From Nitrospirales bacterium (GTDB taxonomy: Bacteria > Nitrospirota > Nitrospiria > Nitrospirales > UBA8639): a DNA stretch of 64,000 bases. Positions 36,725 to 46,149 of this stretch are shown piece by piece (the stretch's first letter is position 1; each line of letters opens with the position of its first letter). Location of the stretch: the NCBI GenBank assembly GCA_031315915.1, contig JALDRK010000002.1:142889-206888 (forward strand). The letters are read 5' to 3'. The translations under genes were made by a program, and so were the position numbers. The notes beneath the pieces were generated by a model. The model worked only from the letters and a program-made list of their open reading frames with translations. It was not told the origin of the DNA and ran no database searches.

Positions 36725-37386
36725 GACGGAAGGTGTTTCTCCTGGGCCAAATAATGATTCAGGCTTTGACGGACTTTGGTCCTCGCCCGATGAAGCAGGA
36801 CCCGTTGATTGGTCTCACTGATATCCAGAATATTACAAATGTCCTCGGAAGACATACCTTCAAGATCTCGTAAGGTAATCACTTGCCGTTGAGTTAACGG
36901 GAGCGCGGCAATGGCCGCTTCAATCGTTTCACGGCATTCCTTGGAGAGTAAAGCCCGCTCGGGAGTATCCGGCTCCCAATCGGCCGGAGGAACTTTCCAG
37001 TGGCCGGCCCTTGATCCCTCGGTCACAAACAGCGAGTCATCTAACGATGGCCCATCCTCCCGTTCACCCGCTGTCCCTAACCCCATCGGTTCATATCGAC
37101 TTTCCCGAACCCCCCGGGTCTTGGCACGATTACTCAGAATTCGGAATAACCAGGTCTGGAAAGACGATCGTCCCTCAAATCGACCAATACCCTCAAAAAC
37201 TCCCAACCACGTTTCCTGCACAACCTCTTCCGCCACAGCCCGGCTTGGAACAAATGCCAGCGCAACCCGCAACAATGAGCCGGAATAACGATTCACGACA
37301 TACTCAAAAATGTGTTCATTTCCCTGCTGAAGCCCTTTAATGACCGTGACATCATCGAAGTCAGACGTAGAAAACGGAGATGGCAT
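36721..37386 (-). CDS. ECF-type RNA polymerase sigma factor
   Basis: From the ATG at 37386 the protein has 221 residues. Region 2 reads NEHIFEYVVNRYSGSLLRVA, then VVQETWLGVFEGIGRFEGRS and FQTWLFRILSNRAK. A linker of about 60 residues follows. Region 4 is LPLTQRQVITLRDLEGMS and ICNILDISETNQRVLLHRAR. An ATG at 37506 would add 40 residues without homology. The ECF gene directly precedes and overlaps its soluble anti-sigma, so the pair is self-contained. Its regulon is not evident here. Confidence 0.92.
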   Translation of the reverse strand: MPSPFSTSDFDDVTVIKGLQQGNEHIFEYVVNRYSGSLLRVALAFVPSRAVAEEVVQETWLGVFEGIGRFEGRSSFQTWLFRILSNRAKTRGVRESRYEPMGLGTAGEREDGPSLDDSLFVTEGSRAGHWKVPPADWEPDTPERALLSKECRETIEAAIAALPLTQRQVITLRDLEGMSSEDICNILDISETNQRVLLHRARTKVRQSLNHYLAQEKHLPS

Positions 37387-37592
37387 AGAGGGTAAGAACG
37401 GACCTGCCCTTGGTTGAATCAATGATAACCAGATACACGGGATACAGCGATTATCCCGTTCCCCAGGGGAAGAATCAAGATGATTCGTGCAGAGAAGACC
37501 TCCCATGGGCTGACAAGATGTGAAGCCTGACCTTCAGGGAGGCTGAACCTACGCGTGGAGAGATCAAAGAAAGAATAGGGCCAGGATCGGAC

Positions 37593-38249
37593 TTAGTTAT
37601 CTTGAAACAGGTTGGCCAGTATACCCGTACGAGTTGTGCTCTTTGTTTTCTTTAAGAGATGGCGGACGTGCTCTTTCACCGTATGTTCACTAATATCCAA
37701 GTGTTTGGCAATTTCCTTATTGGTCCAGCCTTCGGAAATATACCGAACAATTTCAACTTCCCGGTCGGTCAAACGATACTGATCTTTGACCTGGCCGGAA
37801 ACGACCCGTCGTTCCCTTCCGAGTTTTTCCATCAAAATCAACATACAAGCATCATCTTTTTCCGCATAGGCCGCCAACGGAAACCCTCGCAGAAGAACGG
37901 GAGATTCGGCATTGCCTGTGATGCGCCGCAATTCGAAAGGACCATCCACACGATCCGCTTGAACATGATCCGTTTCAGGGCCCTCCAAAATGGACTGTAA
38001 CGATACGCAAAGTTCCCGGATTTCCGTAGGCAATAGACTTGGCGAATCACCATCTTCATGAGAGGCTCGGATCTGATCACTGATGACTTCCGCCTCGTGG
38101 TTCATGAATAACAAATCCCCACTCCCGGCAAACAGCAAGACCCCAGGCACGGATCGTCGTTGGGCAATCGCTTCCAATCGAGTCATCCCTTCACCCAGAT
38201 CGCCTTTTGCCAATGGCGCACACGGTATACTGATGGATCGTCGACTCAC
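37593..38249 (-). CDS. LuxR-family transcriptional regulator with a PAS-like N-terminus
   Basis: The 218-residue protein ends in a LuxR/NarL helix-turn-helix: YRLTDREVEIVRYISEGWTN, KEIAKHLDISEHTVKEHVRH. The N-terminal 140 residues resemble a PAS-type sensor (SVPGVLLFAGSGDLLFMNHEA). They have no receiver aspartate, so this is a one-component regulator and not a phospho-regulator. A following ECF/anti-sigma pair points the same way but is separated by 200 bp. Ligand unknown. Confidence 0.88.
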   Translation of the reverse strand: MSRRSISIPCAPLAKGDLGEGMTRLEAIAQRRSVPGVLLFAGSGDLLFMNHEAEVISDQIRASHEDGDSPSLLPTEIRELCVSLQSILEGPETDHVQADRVDGPFELRRITGNAESPVLLRGFPLAAYAEKDDACMLILMEKLGRERRVVSGQVKDQYRLTDREVEIVRYISEGWTNKEIAKHLDISEHTVKEHVRHLLKKTKSTTRTGILANLFQDN

Positions 38250-38513
38250 GGTTCTCTCCTGGTTAATTGGCCGCGTTCATTTCAATAGCCTTTTAAAGAG
38301 AGTTACCGGTCCAGGCCGCATTCTCCTCATAGGCCACAGCAAGTTCTGTCAGAACGTGTCGGAAATTGAAAAAAGGAACTTAAATGAATAGGATAACAAC
38401 CAGAGGGAACAAACAAGAACTTGAACGAACACTCGTCGGCAACCGGTGAAAGAACAAAAACCCGGCAGATCCGATCCGGGAAGCCTCCATCGTCCTTCCC
38501 GAATACTCGTTCT

Positions 38514-40175
38514 CTAGAATCGCGAATTGGTGAGGATCACATCAGCCTCCGACCAGGCTTGCTCAAACATCGGTTGGATGGCAGCCGCTTCGCTGGTCTT
38601 CTTCTGTGCACGCAAGCTTTGCAACAACCCAAATAACGACCATCCGCTTTGAGGATGCACGCCTAAATCTTCACGAAAAACCTGTTCGGCTTCAGCAGGC
38701 CTACCGGCCTTCAACAGAACGGCCCCTAACACCTGTCGAGAAGGCAGATACCAGTCTTTGGGTTCGGTATAGTTGAGGCCTTCTTCAAGTTGAACCGCCT
38801 TCTTCAAATACCCCAGAGACGCTTCAAAATCGTCACGGGCGGCGGCGAGTTCCCCCGCCAGAATCGCTTCGGCAAGACGAAGTATCGGCCTCACATCGTT
38901 CAGATCAAAAATCGTGAGGTCGGTGATCGCGGGATCTTGCACAATCAGTTTCAACTGGTTCAACTGGGCGGCGGCCTCATCCAATTGATCTCGACGAATA
39001 AAAGCCAACCCCCGTGCATACCGCCAGATCCCCCGTGGGTACACGAGATCGGCAGGCGGTTCCGGCACTTGTAAAATCTCGGACCATTGACCGAAAAGCG
39101 CCTGAGTGTAAAGGGGAAGCAACCAAAAATGCTGAAGGGTTCCCGCAAAGCCCGGATCACGCATCATCTCCGGATTCACCTTGGAGGCCGCTCCTTGAGC
39201 GGCCTGCATGGCCATGTGATGTTGTCCGGTTTTAATCGCCGCGGCCCACAAAAAGTGATGATTATGGGGGACATAGGCGGCGGTATAGAGACTTTCGGTA
39301 TGAGAATGCTCCAGGTAGTGATTGTCGATCTTGACCGCCCGTTGATTTGCCACCGCCGCATCATGATAGCGTCCCACCCGAATCCAAATGTGCGAAGGCA
39401 TATGAACCAAATGTCCTGACCCGGGCACTAAAGTCGGGAGAACCTCGGCACTGGGAATGGCTTTTTCGGGGTGAGGAGAAGCCTCAACGGCATGGATGTA
39501 CAGATGATGCGCAAGAGGATTCTTTGAGTCTTGGGCAATGCTGGCTTCCAACAGCGAAACGATCTCAGAAGTCCAAGCCTTGGCCGCCCCGTCTTTCTTC
39601 CAGAAATCCCACGGGTGAAGATCCATGAGGGCTTCGGCCAATAATGACCCGATCACGGAATCCTCTGGATAGGTCGTCCTCACCTCCCTCATCGCCTGAG
39701 CATAGGCCTCATCCAGGTGTTTTCGATCTTGTGAAGCCTCACCGGTATAACGCGTTCGCAACGCTCGAATGAGGGCCTGCTCTTTCTCCCCCGCTCCCTT
39801 TGACAAAACAAGGGCTTGCTGCACGGCCGAGAACGCTTGAGTCATCACTGCCGGATCCATTGGCGCATTAATATTCGGTCCAAGCACCAGGGCTTCCCCC
39901 CAATAACACATGGCACAGTTAGGATCCTGTCGTTGAGCTTCTTTGAAGGATTGCCTGGCTTCGGCATGGTTAAATCCATAGGCCAGGATCAATCCCTGAT
40001 TAAAATAGGCCTGGGCCAAAGGGACGGAAGAGGTGATGGGATAGTGGTGATTCCCCAAATGTTCAAAAAGAGGAACGGGCTCTTTGGGGGTCGGCTCCGC
40101 ACCAACAACCAGGACGGAAGCGAGAAAACACAAGCCCATGAATACAAGAAACCTGGAAAGTCTGATCCTCTTCAT
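38514..40175 (-). CDS. Large TPR-repeat secreted protein
   Basis: The 553-residue protein has a signal peptide (FLVFMGLCFLASVLVVG) ending near VGAEP. TPR units follow, including FNQGLILAYGFNHAEARQSF and a PNCAMCYWGEALVLGPNIN stretch with a Cys pair. A C-terminal set contains GAVLLKAGRPAEAEQVFRED. The 'AYGFNHAEA' and 'MCYWG' motifs mark a family of bacterial TPR proteins of unknown function. The MPSHIWIRVGRYHDA segment is another conserved piece. It is probably periplasmic. It stands alone, with a 260-bp gap to the LuxR gene. Confidence 0.85.
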   Translation of the reverse strand: MKRIRLSRFLVFMGLCFLASVLVVGAEPTPKEPVPLFEHLGNHHYPITSSVPLAQAYFNQGLILAYGFNHAEARQSFKEAQRQDPNCAMCYWGEALVLGPNINAPMDPAVMTQAFSAVQQALVLSKGAGEKEQALIRALRTRYTGEASQDRKHLDEAYAQAMREVRTTYPEDSVIGSLLAEALMDLHPWDFWKKDGAAKAWTSEIVSLLEASIAQDSKNPLAHHLYIHAVEASPHPEKAIPSAEVLPTLVPGSGHLVHMPSHIWIRVGRYHDAAVANQRAVKIDNHYLEHSHTESLYTAAYVPHNHHFLWAAAIKTGQHHMAMQAAQGAASKVNPEMMRDPGFAGTLQHFWLLPLYTQALFGQWSEILQVPEPPADLVYPRGIWRYARGLAFIRRDQLDEAAAQLNQLKLIVQDPAITDLTIFDLNDVRPILRLAEAILAGELAAARDDFEASLGYLKKAVQLEEGLNYTEPKDWYLPSRQVLGAVLLKAGRPAEAEQVFREDLGVHPQSGWSLFGLLQSLRAQKKTSEAAAIQPMFEQAWSEADVILTNSRF

Positions 40176-40314
40176 ATCGCCCTCCCCCTTGAGAAATACG
40201 CTATGCCCCTTTTCAAACTGTGAATTTTTATCTTAACCTCACCTTTTTCCGCAACTATTTTGTCCTGTTCATCGCGAGATAGGGCTTACAAATTTTCAGG
40301 ACGAATAAAAGACG

Positions 40315-40980
40315 TTGTCACGGCGTTGGAAGGACGGAGATGAAAACCAAGCAGGTCTTGAAGCCATTCAATCACACAAGGCAACCCATGCATCAGATTA
40401 TGGGCGGCACTATCCGACCATATCCATCGTTTTTCCGGAAATACCACAACATGCCCAATACTACACATATACAATCAAAGAGCCCAAAGCCCCTCTCGAA
40501 GCCATCCAAGACCCCCCTGAATACACTGCCCTATGAAGGAAAAGAACCCGCGACAGTCACCCTGCATCCGGAGCCAACCATTATCCTTACAATTCCATCG
40601 AAAAAGCACTACGGTCGATTAACGCTGTTTTGTTCCATACATTTCTTCTACAAATTCCTTCTAACGGTTAACAAATTGAGGAGCTTCCTCTTTCTCCACG
40701 ATGTAACATCTCCCCTACTCGGAAGACCATTTTCAAGCATGGGAAACACCAGACTCACAGAAATGTCTCACCGTCGGTTTCTTCAATTGGACTGCCTTCC
40801 GGGTATCCCTCCATTCATGTCAAAGATCGAAACGGCAACAGCTTCCCCATGGAGCCAACCATTCGGCTCTCCCACACGAACCATGAGTCCTATCACCCCA
40901 ACGAGGCGTTTGCAGATTACGTCGTACCGTCCTCCGCCTTTCGTTCATTCGGAGCCGCCATTTCCGGATAGAGCATCGGT
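40315..40980 (+). pseudogene. Possible decayed gene in an 890-bp gap
   Basis: One reading frame carries protein-like blocks at both ends: THASDYGRHYPTISIVFPEI and EPKAPLEAIQDPPEY at 40370-40530, then YPSIHVKDRNGNSFPMEPTI and HPNEAFADYVVPSSAFRSFG at 40810-40970. In-frame stops interrupt it at 40534 (TGA) and near 40672 (TAA). A different frame is open across 40340-41011, but its product is Pro/Ser/Thr-rich and unconvincing. I infer a gene inactivated by nonsense changes, with low confidence. No family is recognised. The rest of the gap 40176-41066 shows nothing. Confidence 0.25.
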
Positions 40981-41066
40981 CATGCACCAAGTCATTATTT
41001 CGGGTGTTTGAATATTCGTCCATGTCTCTTTTGACTGTTGAAGGCTCAGCACGACATCTCTGAAAC

Positions 41067-41852
41067 ATGAACCGGCTCCTCAAACTAGGACTGACCCTTT
41101 TCCTCTTTACCGGATGTTCCACCATTCCCCAAACCTTTGTCCCTCCCGACCCTCTTCCACCTCAGAACTTTACCACCCAGTCCCTCGACCGAGCATTGCG
41201 GGAACACGTCCATGACGGAATCGTGGACTATCCAGCCTTGGCCGAAGACCGGGACTTCAGGTCTTTTATCAAACAGATTCGGCATGTGCCCCCTCAACAA
41301 CTCCCGACGCCCAATCATCGCTTGGCCTTTTGGATCAATGTCTATAATGCCTTGGCGATTCAAGGCATCATGGATGGGTCGTCCCCGGAAACGATAATCG
41401 GAAGATACACGTTTTTCATCGGTGACACGTACCTGGTTGGAGGGACATCTCTGAACTTGTACGACCTCGAACAGGATCTTCTAATTCCTCGCTTCACAGA
41501 ACCCCGAATCCACTTTGCGATTGTATGCGCATCACGGTCATGTCCAAAACTTCAATCCAAGGCTTACACTGCCGAAGATCTGGACCGCCAACTCACAAGC
41601 AGTGCCAGAAATTTCATCAACGACCCCGCGCGAAATCACTTCGATCGGAAGAACCGCATCGCCTATCTGTCAAAAATTTTCGATTGGTTTTCAGGCGACT
41701 TCGCCAATCATTCAGGATCGTTATTAGAGTATGTGGCCCGATTCGTCTCGGATCCGGATCTGGCAGCCGAATTACGCCACACTCCGTACACCATTGAATT
41801 TCTACCCTATGACTGGTCTTTGAACGGAATCCCCCTGCCCGCCAAACCGTAG
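41067..41852 (+). CDS. DUF547 lipoprotein
   Basis: The 261-residue protein has a lipoprotein leader (MNRLLKLGLTLFLFTGC, lipobox FTGC). The DUF547 domain begins at LAFWINVYNALAIQGI and includes HFAIVCASRSCPKL with a conserved Cys pair, followed by ARNFINDP and IAYLSKIFDWFSGDF. The family is extracytoplasmic and uncharacterised; a papain-like fold has been proposed but is not shown by this sequence. It is upstream of a ferritin-like gene and a TIGR04283-type glycosyltransferase, with a 430-bp gap between. Confidence 0.9.
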   Translation: MNRLLKLGLTLFLFTGCSTIPQTFVPPDPLPPQNFTTQSLDRALREHVHDGIVDYPALAEDRDFRSFIKQIRHVPPQQLPTPNHRLAFWINVYNALAIQGIMDGSSPETIIGRYTFFIGDTYLVGGTSLNLYDLEQDLLIPRFTEPRIHFAIVCASRSCPKLQSKAYTAEDLDRQLTSSARNFINDPARNHFDRKNRIAYLSKIFDWFSGDFANHSGSLLEYVARFVSDPDLAAELRHTPYTIEFLPYDWSLNGIPLPAKP

Positions 41853-42286
41853 TCCGGCATCGGCTTCCCAATGTTTCTCTCTTGTCAGGATTCCGGCTCC
41901 ACTTTCTTTCAAGCTTTTGTCCGGAGCATGTAACGTTCTGGCCTTCCTGAGGACTAGCCTAACGTCAGCCGATCTGTCACTGGCAATGTTCGGACTATTT
42001 TGCCCTGACACCTGCACTCTTTATGAAGAGAAGAGACAATGACATCGTGTCAATGAGGGGGACAGACAGAAGACGATCGGCATAAGACGGCAAATTGGTG
42101 TCATCAAGACCGGACAACCGATTCCCAAATTTCATCAATTGGACTATGCTCACAAACCATCGAGGTTTCGATTTGTCTCTACCGATGAGGTCGAATCTCT
42201 CGAGCCTTTTTGAATCAGGCCGGCCTCCTGAGGGACACGACCACTCAATCATCAGGCAGTTCATCTTTGAGAAGGGAAAATAGTCA
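41853..42286. other. Intergenic gap after the DUF547 gene
   Basis: I see no gene, terminator or repeat that I can support in these 434 bp; short open frames have no homology or ribosome-binding site. Confidence 0.4.
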
Positions 42287-42997
42287 ATGGCGGTGATTAA
42301 ATCAGGAGAGCATGTTCATCTGGCACAATTACTTCAATTTCTGGATCTGGGAGAACAACTGGCGCATGACTGCGCAAATGCTCAGGTAGATTTGGCCTCA
42401 GACTACCGATTGAAAGCGTTTCTGGCCGGGCAAGCCAAACAGGAAGGCCGACATGCCATGGCCTTTCAGCTGGCGATTCGATGGCTTTCTCCCCGTGCCG
42501 TAACCTCTCCTCTTGTTTTCCCCCACATGAACCAATATCGACGCCTCATCATGGCCGCAGTCGAACGAGGGGATTTTGCAGAAACTCTCTTAGGGGAACA
42601 GATCATTTTAGAAGGACTGGGAGAGGCGATTTTACGACGCATGGAGGCCGGGCTGGCCAGACGAAAGGCTCCATTTGGCCGATTACGCCGAATGCTCCTT
42701 CATCAAGAAGAGGCCCACCATAGCTTCGGCCTTCGGACCTTGGAACGCATGATCGCTGCAGACATGATATCCATTGAGGGTCTGAAAAAAGCGGCATCCC
42801 CCTATGTGGAATTGGGAAAATCGATGTTGTTTGCTGCACAGGACGCCTTTCAGGCCATCAAGGAAGACCCGCAAAACTATTGGGACGACTTTCAGATAGG
42901 GCTACCCGATTGGCTGCAAGCTCACCATCGAAAACCTAACCTTTTACGTTCGACTCTCAAGGAGAGCAGGAACATCCAACCCTGGAGTTTCATGTGA
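42287..42997 (+). CDS. Ferritin-like diiron protein
   Basis: The 236-residue helical protein shows paired metal-binding motifs: E-x2-H in KQEGRHAMAFQ, a Glu in EQIILEGLGEAIL and E-E-x2-H in LHQEEAHHSFGLRTLERMI. These suit a four-helix-bundle carboxylate diiron site, as in ferritin-like oxidases. Its reaction is unknown; an oxidase, oxygenase or hydroxylase is possible. A GAAGGGA stretch lies ahead of the ATG. The stop overlaps the start of the next glycosyltransferase by four bases, so these two are coupled. Confidence 0.78.
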   Translation: MAVIKSGEHVHLAQLLQFLDLGEQLAHDCANAQVDLASDYRLKAFLAGQAKQEGRHAMAFQLAIRWLSPRAVTSPLVFPHMNQYRRLIMAAVERGDFAETLLGEQIILEGLGEAILRRMEAGLARRKAPFGRLRRMLLHQEEAHHSFGLRTLERMIAADMISIEGLKKAASPYVELGKSMLFAAQDAFQAIKEDPQNYWDDFQIGLPDWLQAHHRKPNLLRSTLKESRNIQPWSFM

Positions 42998-43689
42998 TTT
43001 GGGTTATCATTCCCACATACAACGAAGAACTGGCTCTTCCAAACACTCTCAAATCGGTATTTCAGCAAATGGAACCTTTCCGAGTGATCGTGGTGGATGG
43101 GGGAAGTACGGATCGGACCCCGGACTTGATTCGCCGAGACTCCCGGATAACCTCCTTCATCGCACCTAAAGGACGGGCCTCACAAATGAATGCCGGAGTG
43201 CACTTCGTCAATCACCAACAAGCGTCTGCCGATGATTGGCTGATGTTTCTTCATGCCGATACACTCTTGCCACCAGAGGCATTTGAAGAGTTGCACCGAC
43301 TGCGGCTCGACCCCGCCCATCAGGCCGGCGGGTTTCGCCACCAATTTTCCGGAAAAGACTGGCGATTACGAATGATCTCCTGGTTGGACAACTTCCGGTG
43401 CACCCGTTCCCATATTGTCTATGGGGATCAGGCCGTATTTGTGCGACAGGGCCTTTTTAAGGACCTGGGAGGGTTTCCCCAGCAACCGTTCCTGGAGGAT
43501 GTGGCCTTTGGAGAAAAATTATTGACACGAACGATTCCCCGGTTGTTGCCCCTAACCGTCATTACCGATGCCCGAAAATTCATCAAAATGGGCGTATGGC
43601 GAAGTTTGCTTCGGGTCCTCTTGATTATCCTGCATGTGGAATTCGGTCTTCCAACGTTGACTCCGGCCTTTTTTCAGGATGTCCGCTGA
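42994..43689 (+). CDS. TIGR04283-type glycosyltransferase, family 2
   Basis: The 231-residue enzyme begins at a GTG that overlaps the previous stop. Motifs are IIPTYNEELALPNTL, VVDGGSTDRTPD and GRASQMNAGV, the last characteristic of the TIGR04283 group. LHADTLLPPEAFEEL carries the D-x-D-like metal site (HAD). YGDQAVFVRQGLF and EDVAFGEKL follow. In organisms with arsM/arsS this group is linked to arsenosugar synthesis. Neither is in this window, so the actual substrate is uncertain. Confidence 0.88.
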   Translation: MIWVIIPTYNEELALPNTLKSVFQQMEPFRVIVVDGGSTDRTPDLIRRDSRITSFIAPKGRASQMNAGVHFVNHQQASADDWLMFLHADTLLPPEAFEELHRLRLDPAHQAGGFRHQFSGKDWRLRMISWLDNFRCTRSHIVYGDQAVFVRQGLFKDLGGFPQQPFLEDVAFGEKLLTRTIPRLLPLTVITDARKFIKMGVWRSLLRVLLIILHVEFGLPTLTPAFFQDVR

Positions 43690-43857
43690 ATCCTCGGGTA
43701 GGCCCCTGCCCGTCATCCAAAAACCGGCGCCTACTTCCATCAAATGAACGTACCGAACACGATCGTTCTATTTTTTGCGGTTGAAAACTCAAGAATGCCG
43801 AACCCGGGGACCGATAACGTCTTAGGAACCAGAGAGCCGATTCACTTCAAAGGTCCC

Positions 43858-44097
43858 ATGGCACACGAAGAAGATTTACCGGGATTTCTGAAAGATTTCG
43901 ACGATGGCGACTTACAGCGCTATACGTGTTTCGCCAGCGAATTCCGGGATCAGCGCATGGAAGCGGGCTCCATCCATGAGGCAGGCTTCTGGAACACGAT
44001 CGTCAACCTGTGTATTGACGAACGCCTCCGCAGAGATCAGGACATCCGCCGGCTAGAATACATGTATCGAACCGGCGTCGACCCGCAAGACGAATAA
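43858..44097 (+). CDS. Small conserved protein, paralogue of the one at 44573
   Basis: The ATG at 43858 gives 79 residues, close in length to the 77-residue paralogue downstream; a longer frame from 43744 adds 38 unmatched residues. The shared pattern is F-D-D, Y-x-C/R-F-A, a W/F-R-D-Q-R block, G-S-x2-E, FWN, and a final E-R-x-R-R with R-L/Q-E-x-MY. The last part is a charged helix. No known family is recognised. Its partner is only 0.7 kb away, on the other side of a leftward lipoprotein gene. Confidence 0.7.
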   Translation: MAHEEDLPGFLKDFDDGDLQRYTCFASEFRDQRMEAGSIHEAGFWNTIVNLCIDERLRRDQDIRRLEYMYRTGVDPQDE

Positions 44098-44105
44098 CCC
44101 CTCAC

Positions 44106-44390
44106 TTACGGCGCAATCTTTCCCATCGGGGCTTTTCGTAATTCCGCCATGCGTTCCTTCGCGGTCTGCGCTTGAGGACTATCGGGATGATCGCGGATGA
44201 TCTGTTCGTAGAGCTCCTGCGCGTGCAGCAGATTGTTTTGTTGCTCCTCGAATCGAGCCGTTTCCAGAAGTTGCGTCGGGTCTTCACCGCAGCCCGTCAG
44301 CAGTGAAAGCAGCAACACGACAAGAGCCCCTTTCCCGGAATCCATCAAGGGTTGCAACCGTTTCCTCCATGACGTCATTTTGATCATCAT
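44106..44390 (-). CDS. Small TPR-like lipoprotein
   Basis: From the ATG at 44390, preceded by GGGAGGAG, the protein has 94 residues. A basic N-terminus (MTSWRKRLQPLMDSGKG) leads to a hydrophobic core and lipobox LLSLLTGCGED. The mature part is a single TPR-like helical hairpin (NLLHAQELYEQIIRDHPDSP and QTAKERMAELRK), as in YbgF/BamD-type periplasmic adaptors. It lies antisense between the two paralogous small genes. Confidence 0.78.
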   Translation of the reverse strand: MMIKMTSWRKRLQPLMDSGKGALVVLLLSLLTGCGEDPTQLLETARFEEQQNNLLHAQELYEQIIRDHPDSPQAQTAKERMAELRKAPMGKIAP

Positions 44391-44572
44391 GCGCTCCTCC
44401 CACAAAATTTCCGTGCCGTCGACCTTTCGTCCACGATGAAAAACGATCGTCGAAAAATAGCCGTCACGTTTTCCACGCATTCCTAAGGATCGCCCCGCGT
44501 CCGTCCGATAGAGTGGAACAGAGCACAGGAAACGGTTCTCATGTTCACTCACTCAGGAAGGTCGATTGTTCC

Positions 44573-44806
44573 ATGCAAACAGAACACGAAGTGAATGACG
44601 CACTCAAAACCTTTGACGATTACGAAATCCGCGTGTATACGCGATTTGCCACCGAATGGCGCGATCAACGTTTGACCGATGGCTCTCCCGCCGAAGTGGC
44701 GTTTTGGAATGCCCTCATTTCACTCTTCGTGGAAGAGCGCCATCGACGAAAAGAAGAAATACGACAATTGGAAGTCATGTATCAAGCCAGCCATGATCGG
44801 GTGTAA
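44573..44806 (+). CDS. Small conserved protein, paralogue of the one at 43858
   Basis: The 77-residue protein starts at 44573, with AGGAAGG upstream. It aligns with its neighbour through YTRFATEWRDQRLTDGSP, then FWNALISLFVEERHRRKEE and QLEVMY. The pattern suggests two helices with a conserved Arg/Asp/Gln/Arg turn. The family is unknown. Tandem copies with the same polarity indicate local duplication, later split by or formed around the lipoprotein gene. Confidence 0.72.
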   Translation: MQTEHEVNDALKTFDDYEIRVYTRFATEWRDQRLTDGSPAEVAFWNALISLFVEERHRRKEEIRQLEVMYQASHDRV

Positions 44807-44931
44807 CTTGGCCAGGATTTTTCCTTGCGGTTCTTCGAGAACAGCGTGAACGAAGGACCGCGGGACCATCGCCTCAATGAGACTCCTCCGCTTCTCTTCA
44901 ACAACCAGTGCGAAAGGCCCTCACCGGACGC

Positions 44932-46140
44932 TCAATCGACCGCCAACATCTGTTCATATAAACCTTTGGTCCGTTTGGCAATGGCCTCCCAACTGAACAT
45001 TTCCTCGGCTCGCAGGCGACCGGCCTTCCCCATCGGCAATCGTAATTCCGAATCCCGCATGAGCTGATTGATCCGATCCGCCAAATCCTGAACGAACACG
45101 TCAGGATCGTTTGGCAAAAACTGCGCTTCCGTCTGCTGATCGAGCGGCACCAACAATCCGGTTACCTCGTCCACCACTACCTCCGGAATGCCTCCAACGG
45201 CCGTCGCCACCACCGGCACCTCGCAGGCCATGGCCTCCAAATTAATGATGCCAAAGGGCTCATAAATGGAAGGACAGCAAAACACGCCGGCATGGGAATA
45301 CATCTCGATCAAACTCCGCTTGTCCAGCATTTCCTGAATCCAAAAAATCTGCCCCCGATGCGTCCTGGCCGTCTCAATCGCCTCTTTACATTCAGCGGCA
45401 ATAGCCGGTGTATCCGGAGACCCCGCACAGAGCACAACGGGAAAATCCGGATCGAGATACTGGAGGGCTTGAATCAGATATTGAATTCCCTTTTGCCGGG
45501 TAATACGACCCACAAACAAGACATAGGGTTGGTCCACGAGAATCCCATGACGGGTCAGGACGTCATAGGTTTCCACTTTCTGAAATTCGTTGAGATCGAT
45601 CCCGTTATGAATGACGTGCACCCGTTCTTCAGGCACCTGAAAGTATCTCACCACATCTGCCTTGGCTCCCTCCGACACTGCAATGATCGCATCCGCCATT
45701 TCCAAGGCGGTCTGTTCCACCCACAGCGAATAATCGTAGCCGCCAGCCAACTGCTCCCGCTTCCAGGGCCGCAGTGGCTCCAATGAATGCGTGGTAATGA
45801 TGAGCGGCACCCCGTATGTGAGCTTGGCCAGAATACCGGCCAGGTGGGTGTACCAGGTATGACAATGCACGAGATCGGCATCTACCCCCAAGGAACACAT
45901 GTCTGAATCCCGCTGGATAGCCCCAAATACAGAGTGCAGTGGTTTGGGCGCCCCAATTTCTTTACCAGACAAGGGAATGCCCCGCACTTTGAGGCTGCCG
46001 GTCTCGGAGAATTGCTCCCCGAAACACCGCACCTCAACCTGAATCAGTTTGGCTAACTCCCGGCTGAGGTATTCCACGTGCACGCCCGCTCCCCCATACG
46101 TATTGGGAGGATACTCATTCGTCAGCAGCAAGGCTTTCAT
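44932..46140 (-). CDS. GT4-family glycosyltransferase, glycogen-synthase (GlgM/GlgA)-like
   Basis: The 402-residue enzyme starts at the ATG at 46140 (MKALLLTNEYPPNTYGGAGV). The glycogen-synthase-like N-terminus has GGAGVHVEYLSRELA, then HCHTWYTHLAGIL and TTHSLEPLRPWK. The C-terminal domain has FVGRITRQKGI and the E-x7-E motif in EPFGIINLEAMACEVP. It resembles the actinobacterial-type glycogen synthase / alpha-maltose-1-phosphate synthase. No branching enzyme or GlgE is adjacent. The decayed glucan phosphorylase at 248 is a distant reminder of alpha-glucan metabolism. Confidence 0.88.
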   Translation of the reverse strand: MKALLLTNEYPPNTYGGAGVHVEYLSRELAKLIQVEVRCFGEQFSETGSLKVRGIPLSGKEIGAPKPLHSVFGAIQRDSDMCSLGVDADLVHCHTWYTHLAGILAKLTYGVPLIITTHSLEPLRPWKREQLAGGYDYSLWVEQTALEMADAIIAVSEGAKADVVRYFQVPEERVHVIHNGIDLNEFQKVETYDVLTRHGILVDQPYVLFVGRITRQKGIQYLIQALQYLDPDFPVVLCAGSPDTPAIAAECKEAIETARTHRGQIFWIQEMLDKRSLIEMYSHAGVFCCPSIYEPFGIINLEAMACEVPVVATAVGGIPEVVVDEVTGLLVPLDQQTEAQFLPNDPDVFVQDLADRINQLMRDSELRLPMGKAGRLRAEEMFSWEAIAKRTKGLYEQMLAVD

Positions 46141-46149
46141 CAAACACAC

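Noticed and set aside
40340..41011. A 223-codon open frame as a real gene
   Set aside because: The product is rich in Pro, Ser, Thr and Lys, has no recognisable domain, and a different frame is more protein-like.
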